Counted from the stretch's first letter, positions 21,000 to 33,690 are shown. The stretch is 64,000 bases of DNA from Rhinopomastus cyanomelas (GCA_013400115.1 VXBP01001845.1:969131-1033130); one strand, 5' to 3'. Numbers and translations: made by a program. Notes: generated from the sequence alone by a model not told the origin.

Positions 21000-23900
21000 T
21001 TGACAGCTGATGTGGAACATAATTTCACTGATGCCAGCCTTGTTTTCAATGAGAGACAGTGCAGACTCCTCCAGGAGCTGCAGCCTTCAGCGCTCACTCC
21101 AGACACATTTCTACAGCTGAGGATGTGGAGGAGAAGCCTTTCCCCGCCCCCACCCCGTATATCTTCTATTTGCTCTATTTTCCCTCTGACCAAAGACCGT
21201 TACAGGTCTGTGGAGTCTGACACAGCTGGTACAAATGTTGAGCTTTTTCTCTGTGGGGAACATCTGGTTCCTAAGAAAACAAAGTGCTATTTTTCTGATG
21301 GCTGCAGGAGGATGTCTGGGTTTAATCCACCTGTGAAGGCTGCTTATTTTTGAAGCTTCATACCAACACACGGGAGGTGGATGCTTCCTGGATCCCACAG
21401 CAGAGCTGCGAATTGCCAGAACTGGTCTTAATTTCCTCCATTCTTCAGGTTACAAGAAGTTTCTCTCTTCCTCACTATGTTTCTACGGGACCTGAAGGAG
21501 CAGACATGGTTCCTTCTTTCACTGAGTGATCCCAAATTCCTTCCCGAAACAAGGAAAAGCCTGACAGCAAAAGAACCCACTGGAAACTTTGGCAACAGGG
21601 TGCTTTTAGTTCTTTATCACTGGGCAGCCAGCCAGGGCAAAGCAGGCTGAGGTGGTGCCATGGTGGAGGTAAACACCTTCTCACCACAGAGCTGCTGCTC
21701 TTTGTGGAGCGATTGCTTTTGTGTGAAGATCCCAGAGGTCCTCTACACAAACTCCATGTTCTGACAGACATCATGCTGTTATTTTTCTAGCAGTGAGACT
21801 GTCTCCAACAAGAATTTCCGGAGCTTTGGGTGCTCTGTATTTAAGTTCTGAAGTGAGATGTGTCTGCAGCAAAAAGGCAGCAAGAGCTTGTTTCTGAGCA
21901 GCTTCAGGTGCGTACAGGAGCGGTCTGAGATGAGTCAGTTACCTGGAAAGGTCTGCTGGTGGAACATAGCTGAGAACCTGTTCTCATTTTGGATTTTGTA
22001 AGGCCATTGTTGTGTTCCAGTTTGGCTCTCACCCTTGGCTACAGCTACGGCGTGAAGAGGTGACATGGCCTGTGAACACAGACCTGTGGAAAGATCCTTG
22101 GTGGGTACTTGTATGCTTGGAAGCCAACAGTGGTGGTCATATAGTTACTTCTTTGGTTTCTTTTGAGACTGAGTTTGAATTTGCACAGGAGACTTCTGGT
22201 TTTGCAGAGGTTGGTAGATACTGCTGGGGAAGGTTCCCCTGTTGGGTTTAGGCCAGCTGGAAATACCAGGGAGACTCCTTTGCCTTCCACAAACCAAAGA
22301 GGTCAAGCTAGATTTGGCCAAGCTGCCCCTCGTATCCTAGGAAACACTCTCAGTCTTGGTAGGAAGCCAGGAAGAAAAACTGAGAGAAGCAGTGGATAAG
22401 AGCTCAATTAGCCAAGAGCAAACATAGATGGGCTTCCTCAGCCTCCCCCCACCCAGAAATTTGTGATGCCCTCAACTGCGACACAAGGTGACCCATCCTG
22501 GACAAGGTTCTGCAGCTGGTGAATGAAGAACTCTCCTGGAAGCTCTGCCTCTGCAGAAAGGTCCCCTGGGCTCCTTTTGCTGTGTAGTGGCCACTTCCAT
22601 CACGGGCGTAATGTGGGTAGTTTGCTGGTTGAAACCTCTTCCTGAAGGGAACAGGGACAACCCCTGTTTCTCCTCGCGGCGCTGGCTCGGAATGCAGCCC
22701 AGTGAAGCATAAGTCTTTTTTATGCTTGTGGTCATTCGCCTCAATTTTAAATGTGGCAAGTCTGGCAGAGTGGGATATAGTGCAGGGGGCCCGTGGTGGT
22801 GTCGGTGAAGGTGTCTGAGTGAAGCATTTTACGGCTTAGCTGGATTTATGTCCTGGCTGGAACGCTTCCATCAGCTTCCTTCAGCCGTGCCTGAGGTTCC
22901 GTCTTGTGGTTTCCTTATTTTTCTTCCCCTGAAGTCTACAGTCTTCTCTTGGAGAGAGGCGGGAGCGCAGGGAAGGATGCGGCTTTGTGCTTTCTTCACC
23001 TTCGAGATGGAAGTTCCTGCTGTTTCTCTCTGCTCCATGTGTGGACCGTTTCCAGGACAGAAGTGGATGGGACAGATTGTTTTGAGCACCAAGCTTAGAA
23101 GGATCCACTCAGCAGCTGCCATAACATTTATCCCCACAAAAGGAGATTGAGGTCTGAAACAAGTGAGCACACTTGAGCTGGCTGGATCCTGCTGGCACTG
23201 AGATAGGAGCTGGGAAGACGTGGCAGACAGGCTTCAGTGGGATGGAGGCATCACACTGGAATCTCAGCTCCCCAGTACGTTTCCCTTCTGGGTGCAGCCC
23301 CTGATCCTGATCAGGAGTTCAGGTGGAGAAGGAATTCTCTGTGTCTCAGGTGGGGCTCAACCTCAAGCTTGAAGGAACTGCAGTCCAGCTAAGGGGATAA
23401 AAGGCTCCTTCCCTGTGCCAAAACCTTTTTGCAGCTGATGGCTGCAGTGACCTGTCTAGTTTTATGCTGCCCAGCTGCCTCACAGAGCACCGCAGCAGAC
23501 AGACAGGAGGACTGATGCCACCTTTCCTGAATCCTGTCAGCCTAAATCTTGGTGTCAATCTCAAGGCCTGCTTCCATCCCAAAAGCTTCTGTAGCAAACC
23601 AGACTTTGAGCAGTGTTTGCAGTGGGGGTCCAGGAGCAGGCAGCCTCGGCAGCAGAGATGCTGCTGGACTGAGAACCAGTCTCCAGCTTTATGCCTGATT
23701 GGGAAGTCTGCAGAAAAAACCCCCCACAAACCAACATAAAAAAGGGATTATGAAGCTGCCTGTCAAGCCAGAACCGTGAGCCGTAATTCAGGCACGAAGA
23801 GAGCTGTCATGGCATGTGGCAGCGAGAGAAAACTGGCCAGAGAGAGGAAGAGCTGTGTGTTCCAGTAACAGAGCGAAGAGCCTGCGAGTGATTCTGGGGC

Positions 23901-25870
23901 ATCTGCCAGGTCAAAAAGAGACATCAACTAACTTCCCAAGACCTTGGATGGGATTCAGAGCTAAATCAGTGCCTGATGCCCAGGCTGCTGGGGGAGCTGA
24001 GGAGACCTTTGTGATTTGGGATGGCCTTTGCAGTTCCCAAGTGCTGGCATTGAGCACTAAAAGGCATTTAGCTGGGTGATGCATTTGCTGTTTCAGTTTC
24101 TTTCTTCAACCACAGGCATCAGCTTAATACAAACCCTTAACCAAATGCAAGCCTTCAAAATTCAAGGGAGAAAGTTTCCAGGAGTGAATGAATTGATCTG
24201 TCACTCACACAGCCCGACTGTCCAACCTATCAGTCCTAAGCCAAAAGGCAGAACAGCCTGAACCTCCAGATCGGTATCTCCAAACGCACGATAACAACAA
24301 CCACCTAATTCCCTTTAAAGAGCAGCAATAGAAAACAAGATTTGACTTTTGATGAGAAGTCAATGGGACTTACTTGGATTGTGCTGCAGGAAAATGGGAT
24401 TGAGAAGACAGAAACATAAGGTTTGGGAGACTGAGCTGGGAGATAAACTCGTATTGGATTTGTGCTTCTTTCTGTTTAAGAAATGCGGCCCTTATCATGC
24501 CGCTGGTTTTTAAGCAAAGCTCTGCATTGATTTCAGAGGGGTATCCTGCCCAAAAATCGATGGCAGGAGATGACCCCTTGCATTTGCCTATGTTGATTTG
24601 ACTATTGATTATTAATAACTTTATAGATACTAACCAGGCAAAGTGCCAGGACAGTGGTTCTACAAGCGTGAGGCAGGAATTCCCTGGCAAAGCTCCTATG
24701 GCACTGCCCAAACACCTAATTTAGCAGTGACCACCCCTCAAAGTGCGAACTGTTCAGCTCTCCAAGTGGATCAGTACCTTCAGGGTTTTTTTTTCCCCCC
24801 GAGCGATCACCTATCCATCAGAAAATTGGGACTGGGAGGGGTGCAGGGCAGGCTGATTCTGCAAAGCTGCCTGCTGAAGCCCTGATTACTGTTATCAAGT
24901 GAAGAAGCAGTCCAGTTTAAGCTGCTCAGGTTTCTGACGAGCAACAGGTTATAATGAAGGAAGGCAGAGGAACGCGTGAATGAGCGACTACAGACTCTGG
25001 TAAAGAGAGGATTACACTGAAGGTACATTCCAGGGAAGAGACTGCATGTTTCAGAGCAAGGGAGCAAATGGGCTTAAAAATAATCTGAATTTTTTTCCCC
25101 CCTCCCAATCTACCAAAGATAGAGAGTGTAAAATGCTTGTGGAGGGCAGGGCAGCACATCAGACAGGCTCTGCTTGCACTGCCAAGAAGGATCCTGCCCG
25201 CTGGGGCGAGCCGATGAGGCTAAAGTCTGTCTTCTTTTATTAAGCTGTTGGTGTGAGGGTGTTCGGCTGCAAATCTGCCCAGCATCTCTCCCGGGCACAT
25301 CATCATTCCCCTGCCCCTTGGCCTCCCTGAGCTTTCTGGCTGCAGTAGATGTTGGGGTGTCTTTGCAGTCCTCTGGTCATTGCCAGGTCCAGAAGAATCC
25401 AGCTGAAGAGGATTTGGATACCCAGTTCCTTCTCTGGGTTTGCTGTGATGTAAAACTAAAGCAAAGATTTGGAACACGGCAGGTCCTTGGCGGAACCTGC
25501 CTGTGGGAGAGCTCTTCCCTGAGGTAAATGTTTCCCCTGCGGCTGTAGGGTAACCCACCTTGTAAAACTGCGTGTAAGGTATGGGCTGGGGTGGCTGCAA
25601 TTGCAGTGCAAAGCCCATTTTAGCCAGAGCTGTCTGTCCTAGCAACTGCAAGCTAGGAACCCATTTGGTTTATGGCACAGAATAAATCCATCTATGAGGA
25701 AGGCTGATTTTCTTGTTCTTCTTACACCATGAGAGTGACCGTAGCAATGTCAAGACGCACCCTTTACTCACCAGCGATAAGGCAGTGCCCTTTGCTCTCT
25801 GAAGGTTGTGCAGGGCTTGTGCTCTTGTCAAATGGAGGAGGGATGCAGTGTCCCTCTCTCCACTGACTCT
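21000..25870. other. Plain non-coding sequence
   Basis: No CR1 and no recognisable exon. Short frames occur on both strands throughout. Small AT-rich patches near 24580-24630 (TTGATTATTAATAAC) and pyrimidine tracts near 24786-24800 and 25090-25105 stand out slightly. Confidence 0.45.
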
Positions 25871-25872
25871 CT

Positions 25873-26060
25873 GAGCAGACACTGATACGTTTAGAAATGG
25901 TGTGTGATAAGCTCTAAAAATGCCACTTTGAAATTGAACCCAGAGAAGTGTGAACCGTCTCAAACAAAAGTGATTCGCCTTGGTCACTTGACGAGTGCAG
26001 GAGGAATTACTGGTGATAGGAAGAAAACTGAGGCAGCACTGATCTGCCAGGCTCCCCAAA
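25873..26060 (+). pseudogene. Decayed Ty3/Gypsy-like reverse transcriptase fragment
   Basis: The plus frame from 25904 reads ...LKLNPEKCEPSQTKV, then LGH, then SAGGI, a D, and K residues. This is the order of conserved residues after the catalytic centre of Ty3/Gypsy-type reverse transcriptases (L-LN-KC, then LGH, then S-GI-D-K). A neighbouring frame just upstream (25873-25905) has IRLEMVCDKL, like the helix that precedes this segment, so at least one frameshift lies near 25905-25930. A stop (TAA at 25909) interrupts that frame. The catalytic YxDD region, protease, integrase and LTRs were not found. Only about 60 residues are similar, so the call is tentative; a CR1 origin does not fit. Confidence 0.5.
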
Positions 26061-27100
26061 AGCTGTGCAGGGGAAAGAGCCCCCCCAGTCCTCACTGCCC
26101 CTGCAGAGGCTTTGCTCCTGCCTTGGCCATTCCTCTTGCTAAGAGGGAGGATGGTTCTGAGCCGGCAGCGCTGCTCAGGCTGCACACCACAAGTGCCCAG
26201 GGTGAGGTATGGGATCTGAGAGCTGAGTCCACAGCCCTGACTTGCTCTGCTCTGATGGGTGTTGATGTCCCTTCCTGGGCATCCCTGTGTTGCACAGTCC
26301 TTACTTGCTGCAGGTGAGAAGTACCCCACACACAAACTGTCAGAGACACACCAAAACCACCTTCCTCCTGAACCAGTCAGAAGTTTCAGCTCTGCTGCAT
26401 CTCCCGTTATCGCCGGCGCTGAGTACAGGCTGGGTTTTAATACACTCTGTGCACGGTGTCACCCTACTGGAAAGAGGCTCATTGGAACATGGCCTGTCAG
26501 TTGTCACCTCGCTGGGAACAGACGGAACCCTATTATCAGTGCTCTGTCTACAGGCTTCCGCTGCATCAGAAAACAAATCGTCGGTGCAGTCAGCACGAAG
26601 ATGTCACCGGCTCCCGCTGAACTACACGCAGGCTGCTGCTGCGGCGGGGAGCTGTGTGATTAGTACCAAACCTGGGAGCAGAGGGTGAGGGAGCAGCCTG
26701 GGCTTTTGCTGAGAACAGCATCTGATGGTTGTGGAACAACTTCCTAAAGATCAGTACCTGACTTGCTCTTTTTTGCTGGAGCAGGACCGCTAAGCCTGGT
26801 CCAACCACACTGTGGAGGCTGAAGAAGGCCAGAAACATCCCAGTGTGTCGCTCTGTGGGCTTGTGGTTTTGCTCTTGAGAAGAGGGTTTGGCCTGTGCCA
26901 CATAAAGATTAGAAATACAGTCTGAGGTCTGAAACTTGCTGGGCAATTATTTCTCCTGCTAATCCCACTCAGCTTGGTGCTGGCACCAAACTCCTCACTT
27001 CTAGAGGAGCAGCCCAGAGCCTGAGGAGAGCAAAGGTGCATGGAGCAAAGTCCACCTGACGGCTCCAGCCCGCTCGGCAGATGTTCCCCTGCCTGCCTGC
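26061..27100. other. Plain non-coding sequence
   Basis: Continues the open plus frame to 26317, but the similarity to a reverse transcriptase is lost after about 26060. A minus frame 25670-26335 is open for 221 codons without recognisable content. Confidence 0.45.
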
Positions 27101-27109
27101 CCCGCTGTT

Positions 27110-27700
27110 CCCTCAGCACCACTCAGCTCATTCCTCGAGCGGGACACACTAATCCCACATTTCTCTGACAATTACTTCCCCCAAAACTGTCTCAAAGACA
27201 CGAGTGCAGCCCCCGCTGTGCTGCTTCCCCCCCAGACCAGCGCAAAGAGATGGCGAACGGCTTTCTCTTGATTGTGTCGATGGGAGATGATTTTCAAGGT
27301 GAAATTTCTAGTTCAGTTGAGTCACTTTCATTCAAGGCGATGAGCAAAATGTCACCCCCACACTGAACCACACTCAATGCGCTGTTCTCCTATTGCATTT
27401 AAATTTACTCCACTTTTCCTTTCTGACACCTGTTTAAATCAATATCTTCCTCTCCAGGTCGTGGGCAGAATGTGCCTGGTCTCTCCGCACAGCGCTTCTC
27501 AAATCCACTAAAATCAACACAATAATTGAAATATTTTCAAGCTGATTACACCGCTGCCTGAGGCTAGGCTGGTTGCTAAGGGTAAGCTCCCTGGTTGCTA
27601 GGGGGAGTAAATCATCTTGCATTATTTGATTTTTGTTATAGATATGAAACCGCTACTCCCTCGATTAAATGTCTCTCAGTCTAACACCTATGGGACCTGG
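27110..27700. promoter_or_regulatory. Candidate enhancer with paired X-box half sites
   Basis: Repeat-free block with GACAATTACTTCC, CATTTAAATTTACTCC and ACAATAATTGAAATATTTTC words. Two directly repeated RFX half sites, GGTTGCTAAGG (27571-27581) and GGTTGCTAGG (27593-27602), are 22 bases apart. Conservation is not tested. Confidence 0.4.
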
Positions 27701-28800
27701 GGAAAGAGAAAAGAAAAGCAGCAACCTTGACCCTGTCAAATAAATATCTCTAACTTTTCCTGTCCTCCGGCTTCCAAACCAAACCTGTCTGCTGATTTTT
27801 TTTTCATTTTTTTCCTTTTTTTTTCTAAAAACCTGACTTTAAATAACAAAGCTGTGGGGACAAGCAGATGAAGAGAGGAAGAGCTGTCTGTTCCATTAGA
27901 GGATCTCTCAGCTTGGCTAAACACTCTCTATTTACTCCAAACACAGCTTGATGGGGAGCTACAAGGATCTAATAGCCTAGAAGATGTAGAGTTGTGCCAA
28001 TTACAGTTCCTGCTCAGCCCACGGCTCACAAGACACCAGCTGAAATCGCAGGGCCAAATCCTGCTCCTAGGTCTGCAGGGTGTAAATCTGGAGCATCTCC
28101 ATATCAGAGAAGGATTTCTCCAAATGTCTCGTGGTTGCCCAGGAGCGGAGTCCGTTGGACACTGTGGAGGTGAGGTGTCCTGTAACTCCAGTGTGTGCAG
28201 GTGCTTTGCTGGTGGAGCAGGAGCTCCCGACCCTCTATGAAAAGGAAAAGAGTGTGTGGGGCAAATCCCTATGCCAGAGACATTTTGAAGAGCCTCAACT
28301 CCTCCTGGGTTTTCACTATTTTCTTAGCGCCACCGGCTCCCAGGTGAAGGCGTTGCCACTGGTTCCCCTCCAGAAACACTCAGAGATCAATGTCATCCAC
28401 TAAACCTGGTAGAGCCAAAGGTACAAGAGCTTCTTGCGCCATTTCTGCTGGAAACAACCAGCAGCTCAGAGTCTTTCTGAAGGAAAAGGTTACAGAGGGG
28501 AGCTGAGCTGGCGTGAAGTCTTTTCCCACCCGTAGAACTCCCTGCTAATCCTCATGACTGCAGCTGACCTCCTTCTCCGGTGCTGCCCCAAGTCCTCCTT
28601 CTCAGGTCAGAAGACTGAGGTACAAAAACGCACTTTAGGCATTTGCCTGAGATGGTCCAACCAGTCCAGGTCCCACCCAACACCTTTCCCCACCCAGATG
28701 TGGCATCACTCAGCTCCTTGCCCATTGCAACAGGCCACGGTCCTCCTTCACTGGACCTATTTCTTGAAGGGCACAAGTAATCCATAATGGACGGGGAAAA
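27701..28800. other. Plain non-coding sequence
   Basis: A T-rich tract at 27796-27826 is the only local feature. No gene or repeat seen. Confidence 0.45.
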
Positions 28801-28804
28801 TCGC

Positions 28805-28905
28805 AATGTGAATGTGTGACTTGGTCTGGGTCACCCTGCTCTGGCAGGGGGGTTGGACTAGATGATCTTTCAAGGCCCTTTCCAATCCCTCATGATTCTA
28901 TGTTG
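28805..28905 (+). mobile_element. CR1 LINE tail fragment
   Basis: Only about 100 bases of the plus-strand 3' end: GTGTGACTTGGTCTGGG, GGGGGGTTGGACTAGATGATC and the tail ATGATTCTATG. Confidence 0.9.
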
Positions 28906-29930
28906 TAAATCCTTTAGTGTTATCTGTGTGTGACACCGGTATCTTCTCTGCCAGTGTCATCTGCTCCCTCATTTGGAAACACAGATGAAAATGCCATGAA
29001 GTAAGTGATGCCAAGAGCTTCAGAAGCAGCTGCTGAAATAGGTGCAAAGAGAGAGGTGCTAGCAAAGAGCATCGTTAGCACAAATGAGCCCGATCAGGCC
29101 AGGCTCAGCCCAGCACCGGCTACGAGAGCAATCCCAGTGTCAAACAGGTGTGTTTGATTCTGCTGTTCCCCCTGAGCTATGCCACTCATGCTGGTACCTT
29201 TGGGGTTATTGGTCAGTGCTTGCAGAAGCAGGCAGGGTGCTGAGGAGTGGGATGCTCAGGAAAGATTTGTAGCCCAGGAGGACACGTGTCTTCCAGCCTG
29301 AGCTCCTGCTTGTGTCCTTGTTTGCCAGGGTTCACAGGCAGGATTTCTCCACTGGGCACCTGCACCTGTGCTGTGCATTTAGTGGGAAGTGCCTGCAGCA
29401 CTAAGAGCATTGTAATCCAAGTGGTTAGTTGTTTAATATACTGCAAGCTAGTTGCCCCTCCTGGATGTGCTGTGTGACAAATGGTGTCAGCTGAGATCTC
29501 AGCAGCAAGAGCTTCATGTGGTTTTTAGCCGGCAAGTGCTGTTGGACTGAGCTTAGAACTACAGTCCAGTGCTGCTACCATCTCCTCCAGCAGCAGCTTT
29601 GCTGGTCCTGGGCTTGATGTGAACCTTGGAAGTGCTACTGAAGGATGGGAGCAAGATGATCCTTCAGCCAACAGTTGAGGGAGGAGGTAAGTACTGCGGG
29701 GCAGCTCCTACCCACAGCTGCAAAGAGACAGAGGGCATCAGAGATGGGCAGTCCAGGGGCAGGGGAAATGCAGGTGGGTAACAGGGATTAGGGCAGATAC
29801 TGCATCAGAGCTGTTATATATTTGTTATCAGAAAGGTGAGGACTTGAAGCAAAGCCAGAAGTCCAGGGCTCAGTGGAGGGGTTCCATGCCTGAGATAACA
29901 GACGCGTGGAGCGGGTGTGATGGGGTGATG
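28906..29930. other. Plain non-coding sequence with a possible exon
   Basis: No repeat found. At 29591-29686 a pyrimidine-rich acceptor (ACCATCTCCTCCAG) and a donor (GAG|GTAAGTA) enclose 96 bases in which all three frames have a stop, so any exon there would be non-coding. Confidence 0.35.
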
Positions 29931-29939
29931 CACGTAGGT

Positions 29940-30080
29940 GTTTAACTTGCTTCAAAATCCATATTAAGTATAATTTCTATTTCAATATTGTACAGGTCAC
30001 ACTTTATGTTAAGGTTCCATTTATAAATAGTTTATAAAGATTAATGGATGTTTTAATCAATAGCTAATCAGTAGTTTAGT
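29940..30080. repeat. Possible ancient repeat, AT-rich
   Basis: The block CACACTTTATGTTAAGGTTCC... with TTTATAAATAGTTTATAAAG and TTAATGGATGTTTTAATC resembles termini of old vertebrate interspersed repeats that begin with ACACTTTA-TTAAGGT. I cannot name the family from memory with confidence. It could equally be a conserved enhancer. Confidence 0.3.
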
Positions 30081-30479
30081 GACAGGAAAGCCCAGCAGAG
30101 GGAATTGCCCCAAGCACCGCAGACATTTCGCTCTGGTTTGGTGACGTTTGACCCTTGTTCTGGACTGGGACCAAGGACTGCTGCTGTCAATAGTGGGATG
30201 CAACACCTCTCCCATCACTGGAGGTAGGTACCCTGTGGTCATGGAAGCTCTGGGTTGGGTTCTGAGTAACTGACATTGATAGCAGGGGGCTCACTGGGGA
30301 AGACACCCCCACTTCTTGCCCCTTAAACTCCAGAGAGGGAGGCAGCTGATGAGGGCTGGTCTGTGGTACAGGATCCAACAACGCTGTGGGGCCAAGAGGT
30401 CCTTTCTGAGCATCCCATCACCCTCTGGAATTCATGGGAGGAGTCTGTACTCTGTGTATGTGGGGAATACGTTGCCCTG

Positions 30480-30680
30480 AAACCTAGTTATGAGTTCTTA
30501 AGACTCTTCTGAGAAATAATTCAGTATTTTTTAATACATCTTTTTATCATACACTTTAAAGACTCTGGCCCACATGGGCACCAGAAGGAAAAAACTAATT
30601 ATATCTTAAAAGAATACAACCAATTTAAAGGAAGACAAATATTAATGTTCCATAAATTGATTGGTCAGAGGTTTCCACAG
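30480..30680. promoter_or_regulatory. AT-rich island
   Basis: AGTATTTTTTAATACATC, AACTAATTATATC and CAATTTAAAGG words in a repeat-free 200-base island. Regulatory role is inferred from composition only. Confidence 0.3.
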
Positions 30681-32585
30681 CAGAGAGGTACGTGCCCATT
30701 CCCTCTGAATTTCAGGAGGATTCGGGTGTCTAATTCCCTTGAGTCAAACTCCTGCGAAAAGCTTCCAGAACAGACTCTGTAATTGAATATTAAGTGACTT
30801 TCTCATGAGTTCTTCTTTACATACGGTGATCCCAGGAACACAACTGGTAATGACAAACGACAAAACAAGCTGCTTGACCACCCTGGGAATCCAAGTGAAG
30901 CCATTAGCAGAGCCCAGAACCAGCATCTTTGCCTCCAAAACCTTCTCTGCATGGAAGTCTTTGAAGAACTTTTCAATTTTTAATGGCCAGAAATATCTGC
31001 CTGCTAAACTTTAACTACAACTGTACCCAAAGCCCGTCTGTCTAGCAGCAGGTGGGCTAGTGAGAGTCACAGTCCTGCTGGGATACAGCCAGCTGTTCCC
31101 AGGAATGAATCTCAAGTAAATTAACAAACACCACACAAACCTGTCAATTGAATCATTCTTGATTACTGTAAGTGCTGGGCTACCCGTTAGGGAGCTTCTC
31201 CCTCCGTGCAGAGGGAGTTTCTTTATGTTCTGTGTGTGTAACTGGGGCAGTGACACCCCACCCTCTGGAGGGAGGGTCCCTTGGTACTCATGAGGGTGGC
31301 CAACTCAGAATAATGAGTTTGAAGTGGTGGAGAGGTCCAAAGTGGTTTCCTTACATCTCTGAATGTTCTGTGGGCTTTCAAAGGGCTCATGAGCTATCTG
31401 GCGGTAGGTCAGAGCATCCATCATCCTGCACCAGGCACATCAGACTCTTTTCCCTTTGGGAGGCTTCTCCTTGGCACCAACACAGCCAGTGAGTGAATCA
31501 AAATCCCATAGATTCCTAGGACATCTTTGCATGCACTAGCCATTTTCCAACTTGCCAAGAGGGCATCAAGGGGAGAACATCATCGCCTTGGAGATGAGAG
31601 CTGGAAACATGTTACGTTGAAGGCAGGAGAGCTTCTGATACCAGATACCAGCAGTTTACAGAGGCTTGCAGACGTCGTATAATAATCGGGGTGCTGGGTG
31701 AGAAGCAGAAGGTCTTGGCTCAACATCTGTCCATCCAGTGTTTGATTTTGTGCTTGAGCTTTGATGGCGAGTCCAAGCCTACCGTGCTAAATCATGGACC
31801 TCCTCTCGTAGGTGGAACGGCTGCCAAATCCCTGACTGCTGGCAAATCCATGGCAAAATTCAGCTGGGGCTGTGGCCTGCACTGCCTGTGGGTGGTGGGA
31901 GCCCAGAGCAAGGACGTGGAAGAGCTGGAGAGCAGCTCTCTCATTTCTCTCTGAGCAGCAAAGAAATGGGGGTTTAAAGGCCAATTGCATGAGAGTGAGT
32001 GGTGGGGAAACAGGGAGAGGAGAGACACGAGAAGGCTGGAGGCTGCTGACTGCTGTCAATAACAATGACCTGGAAACAACAGAAGGGAAGGCAAAAACAC
32101 ATTAAAGAAGTGAGAAAATGGACTGTCAAGACATAACAGAGAGAGCAAAGTGAGGATGTGGTCTGGGAAAAGCTCGAGGGGACATGGCAGAGAGGGAAAG
32201 ACTGGCTGCAAGATGCTCAAGGGTAGAGGATGCAGGGGACAACAAAAAGACTGTCCTGGCCTCAGAGGAAGAGCTTGCTGTCACCTTCCCCTAGTCGAAC
32301 AGTGGCCTGGCCAGCAGCCAATGTTCTCTCTTTCTGTTGTATGAAACTTAGACCATCAACTTCAGCCACCGGTGCAAGCCGGGGACAGCAGCTTGGATCT
32401 GTGTGGAGGAGTATTGCCTTGCTGTGTAAGATACCACTTACATCTTCAGAAGGATCTGGCTGTTGGCAGCCTTCACATTAGAAATTGCCTTAAAACTGTT
32501 AACTTCCTTCTTTGAGACTGTTTGCTCAACGTCCCTGTTAGACCTTGTAGTTGGTGATGGAAAAGAGCAAGGAGTAGTTGTCGAT
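30681..32585. other. Plain non-coding sequence
   Basis: Short frames only. Nothing recognised. Confidence 0.45.
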
Positions 32586-32712
32586 CCATAGAATAGAATC
32601 ATAGAATCATTGGGATTGGAAGGGACCTCAAAAGATCATCTAGTCCAATCCCCCTGACACAGCAGGATCCCCTGACACAGCAGGATCCCCCTGACACAGC
32701 AGATCCCACTGG
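32586..32712 (-). mobile_element. CR1 LINE tail with internal 18-19-bp triplication
   Basis: Reverse-oriented tail (ATAGAATCATAGAATCATTGGG) and GGGACCTCAAAAGATCATC block. The next segment CTGACACAGCAGGATCC occurs three times, starting at 32654, 32672 and 32691, where other copies have it once. This is a local expansion after or during insertion. Confidence 0.9.
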
Positions 32713-33690
32713 GACAAACCAAGGACCCTCTCATGAAGGAGGGACTGCTCCATGCTGCATGGCAGATGCCTGGGTGGTTTGGACCACCCCTTGCCTCCCC
32801 TCTGCAGGACCAGTTTTGCAGGAGGGTGGTTGCATTGTGCATTGCAGTGAGGGGACTGGTGGCTGAAGGCATCAGTGGGACACGCCTGTGACATGCAAAG
32901 GACTTAGGTGTTGTCTAGTCTGCATCCTTTGCCAGGGCTCTGTAGGGTGTTTTGGTGCTGGTTCATTCAGCTCTGGGAATACGAGCTCGACACATCCTTA
33001 GCTGACAAGTGAACCCAATTTAATTCCATGCAAGTTCCTGCTTGTGTGAGGCCACCGTCCAAACTACATCAATGTTAAGGACTTGCAACTGGAGCAGCCC
33101 CTGTTGACTTCAGGGAGAGCAGGACTGGTCTCAGGATGGAGGATTTTGCTGGGGAGGGTGTGTGGAAGAGGCAGTGTGGCCCTACCGTTACCAGAGGGAC
33201 ATGGCTGCCTGCGTGGCTATCACAGTGTGTTTCCCCAGCTGCGCCTGTGTCTGTGTTTGTGTACACAGAGCCGGCCGATGGCGCTTTGTGAGCAGAGGAG
33301 GGTTGGTGCCAGACTCGCTGTGATCCTGTGAAAGGCGTGTGAGCGTGTTTGGATAGATGCAGCGACGGCGTGCGTGTGTGCGCCTGTTTGACTTAGATGG
33401 GCTTGTGGGAAAGGCTGGGCACAAGGAACGGCATCGGGATGGCCTGGCAGGGGAGGGCCTTGGGAAGCTTTCAGCTTGATCTGCCTTTTGTGTAGGTGGC
33501 AACGGGATCTGCTTGTGCCCATGTGTGGGGCATTCCTGACCCCTTGTCCTAGCCTTCTTGTGTGGCCAGTGATGCTCCTACACATGGGGGGAGAAAATTT
33601 ATGTGTGTGCGTGTGTTTCTGGCACCAGATGAGAGACAAGTGTTTGTGCCATTTAATTTCAGTGAATGCCTTGGGAAGAAGTATTTGCAG
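32713..33690. other. Plain non-coding sequence
   Basis: TG-rich patches near 33230-33260 and 33600-33620. No gene is supported; the long minus frame 33220-33792 is antisense to the CR1 tail at its start and random thereafter. Confidence 0.45.

Noticed and set aside
25670..26335. 221-codon minus-strand open frame
   Set aside because: Antisense to the reverse-transcriptase-like relic on plus, with no family features of its own.
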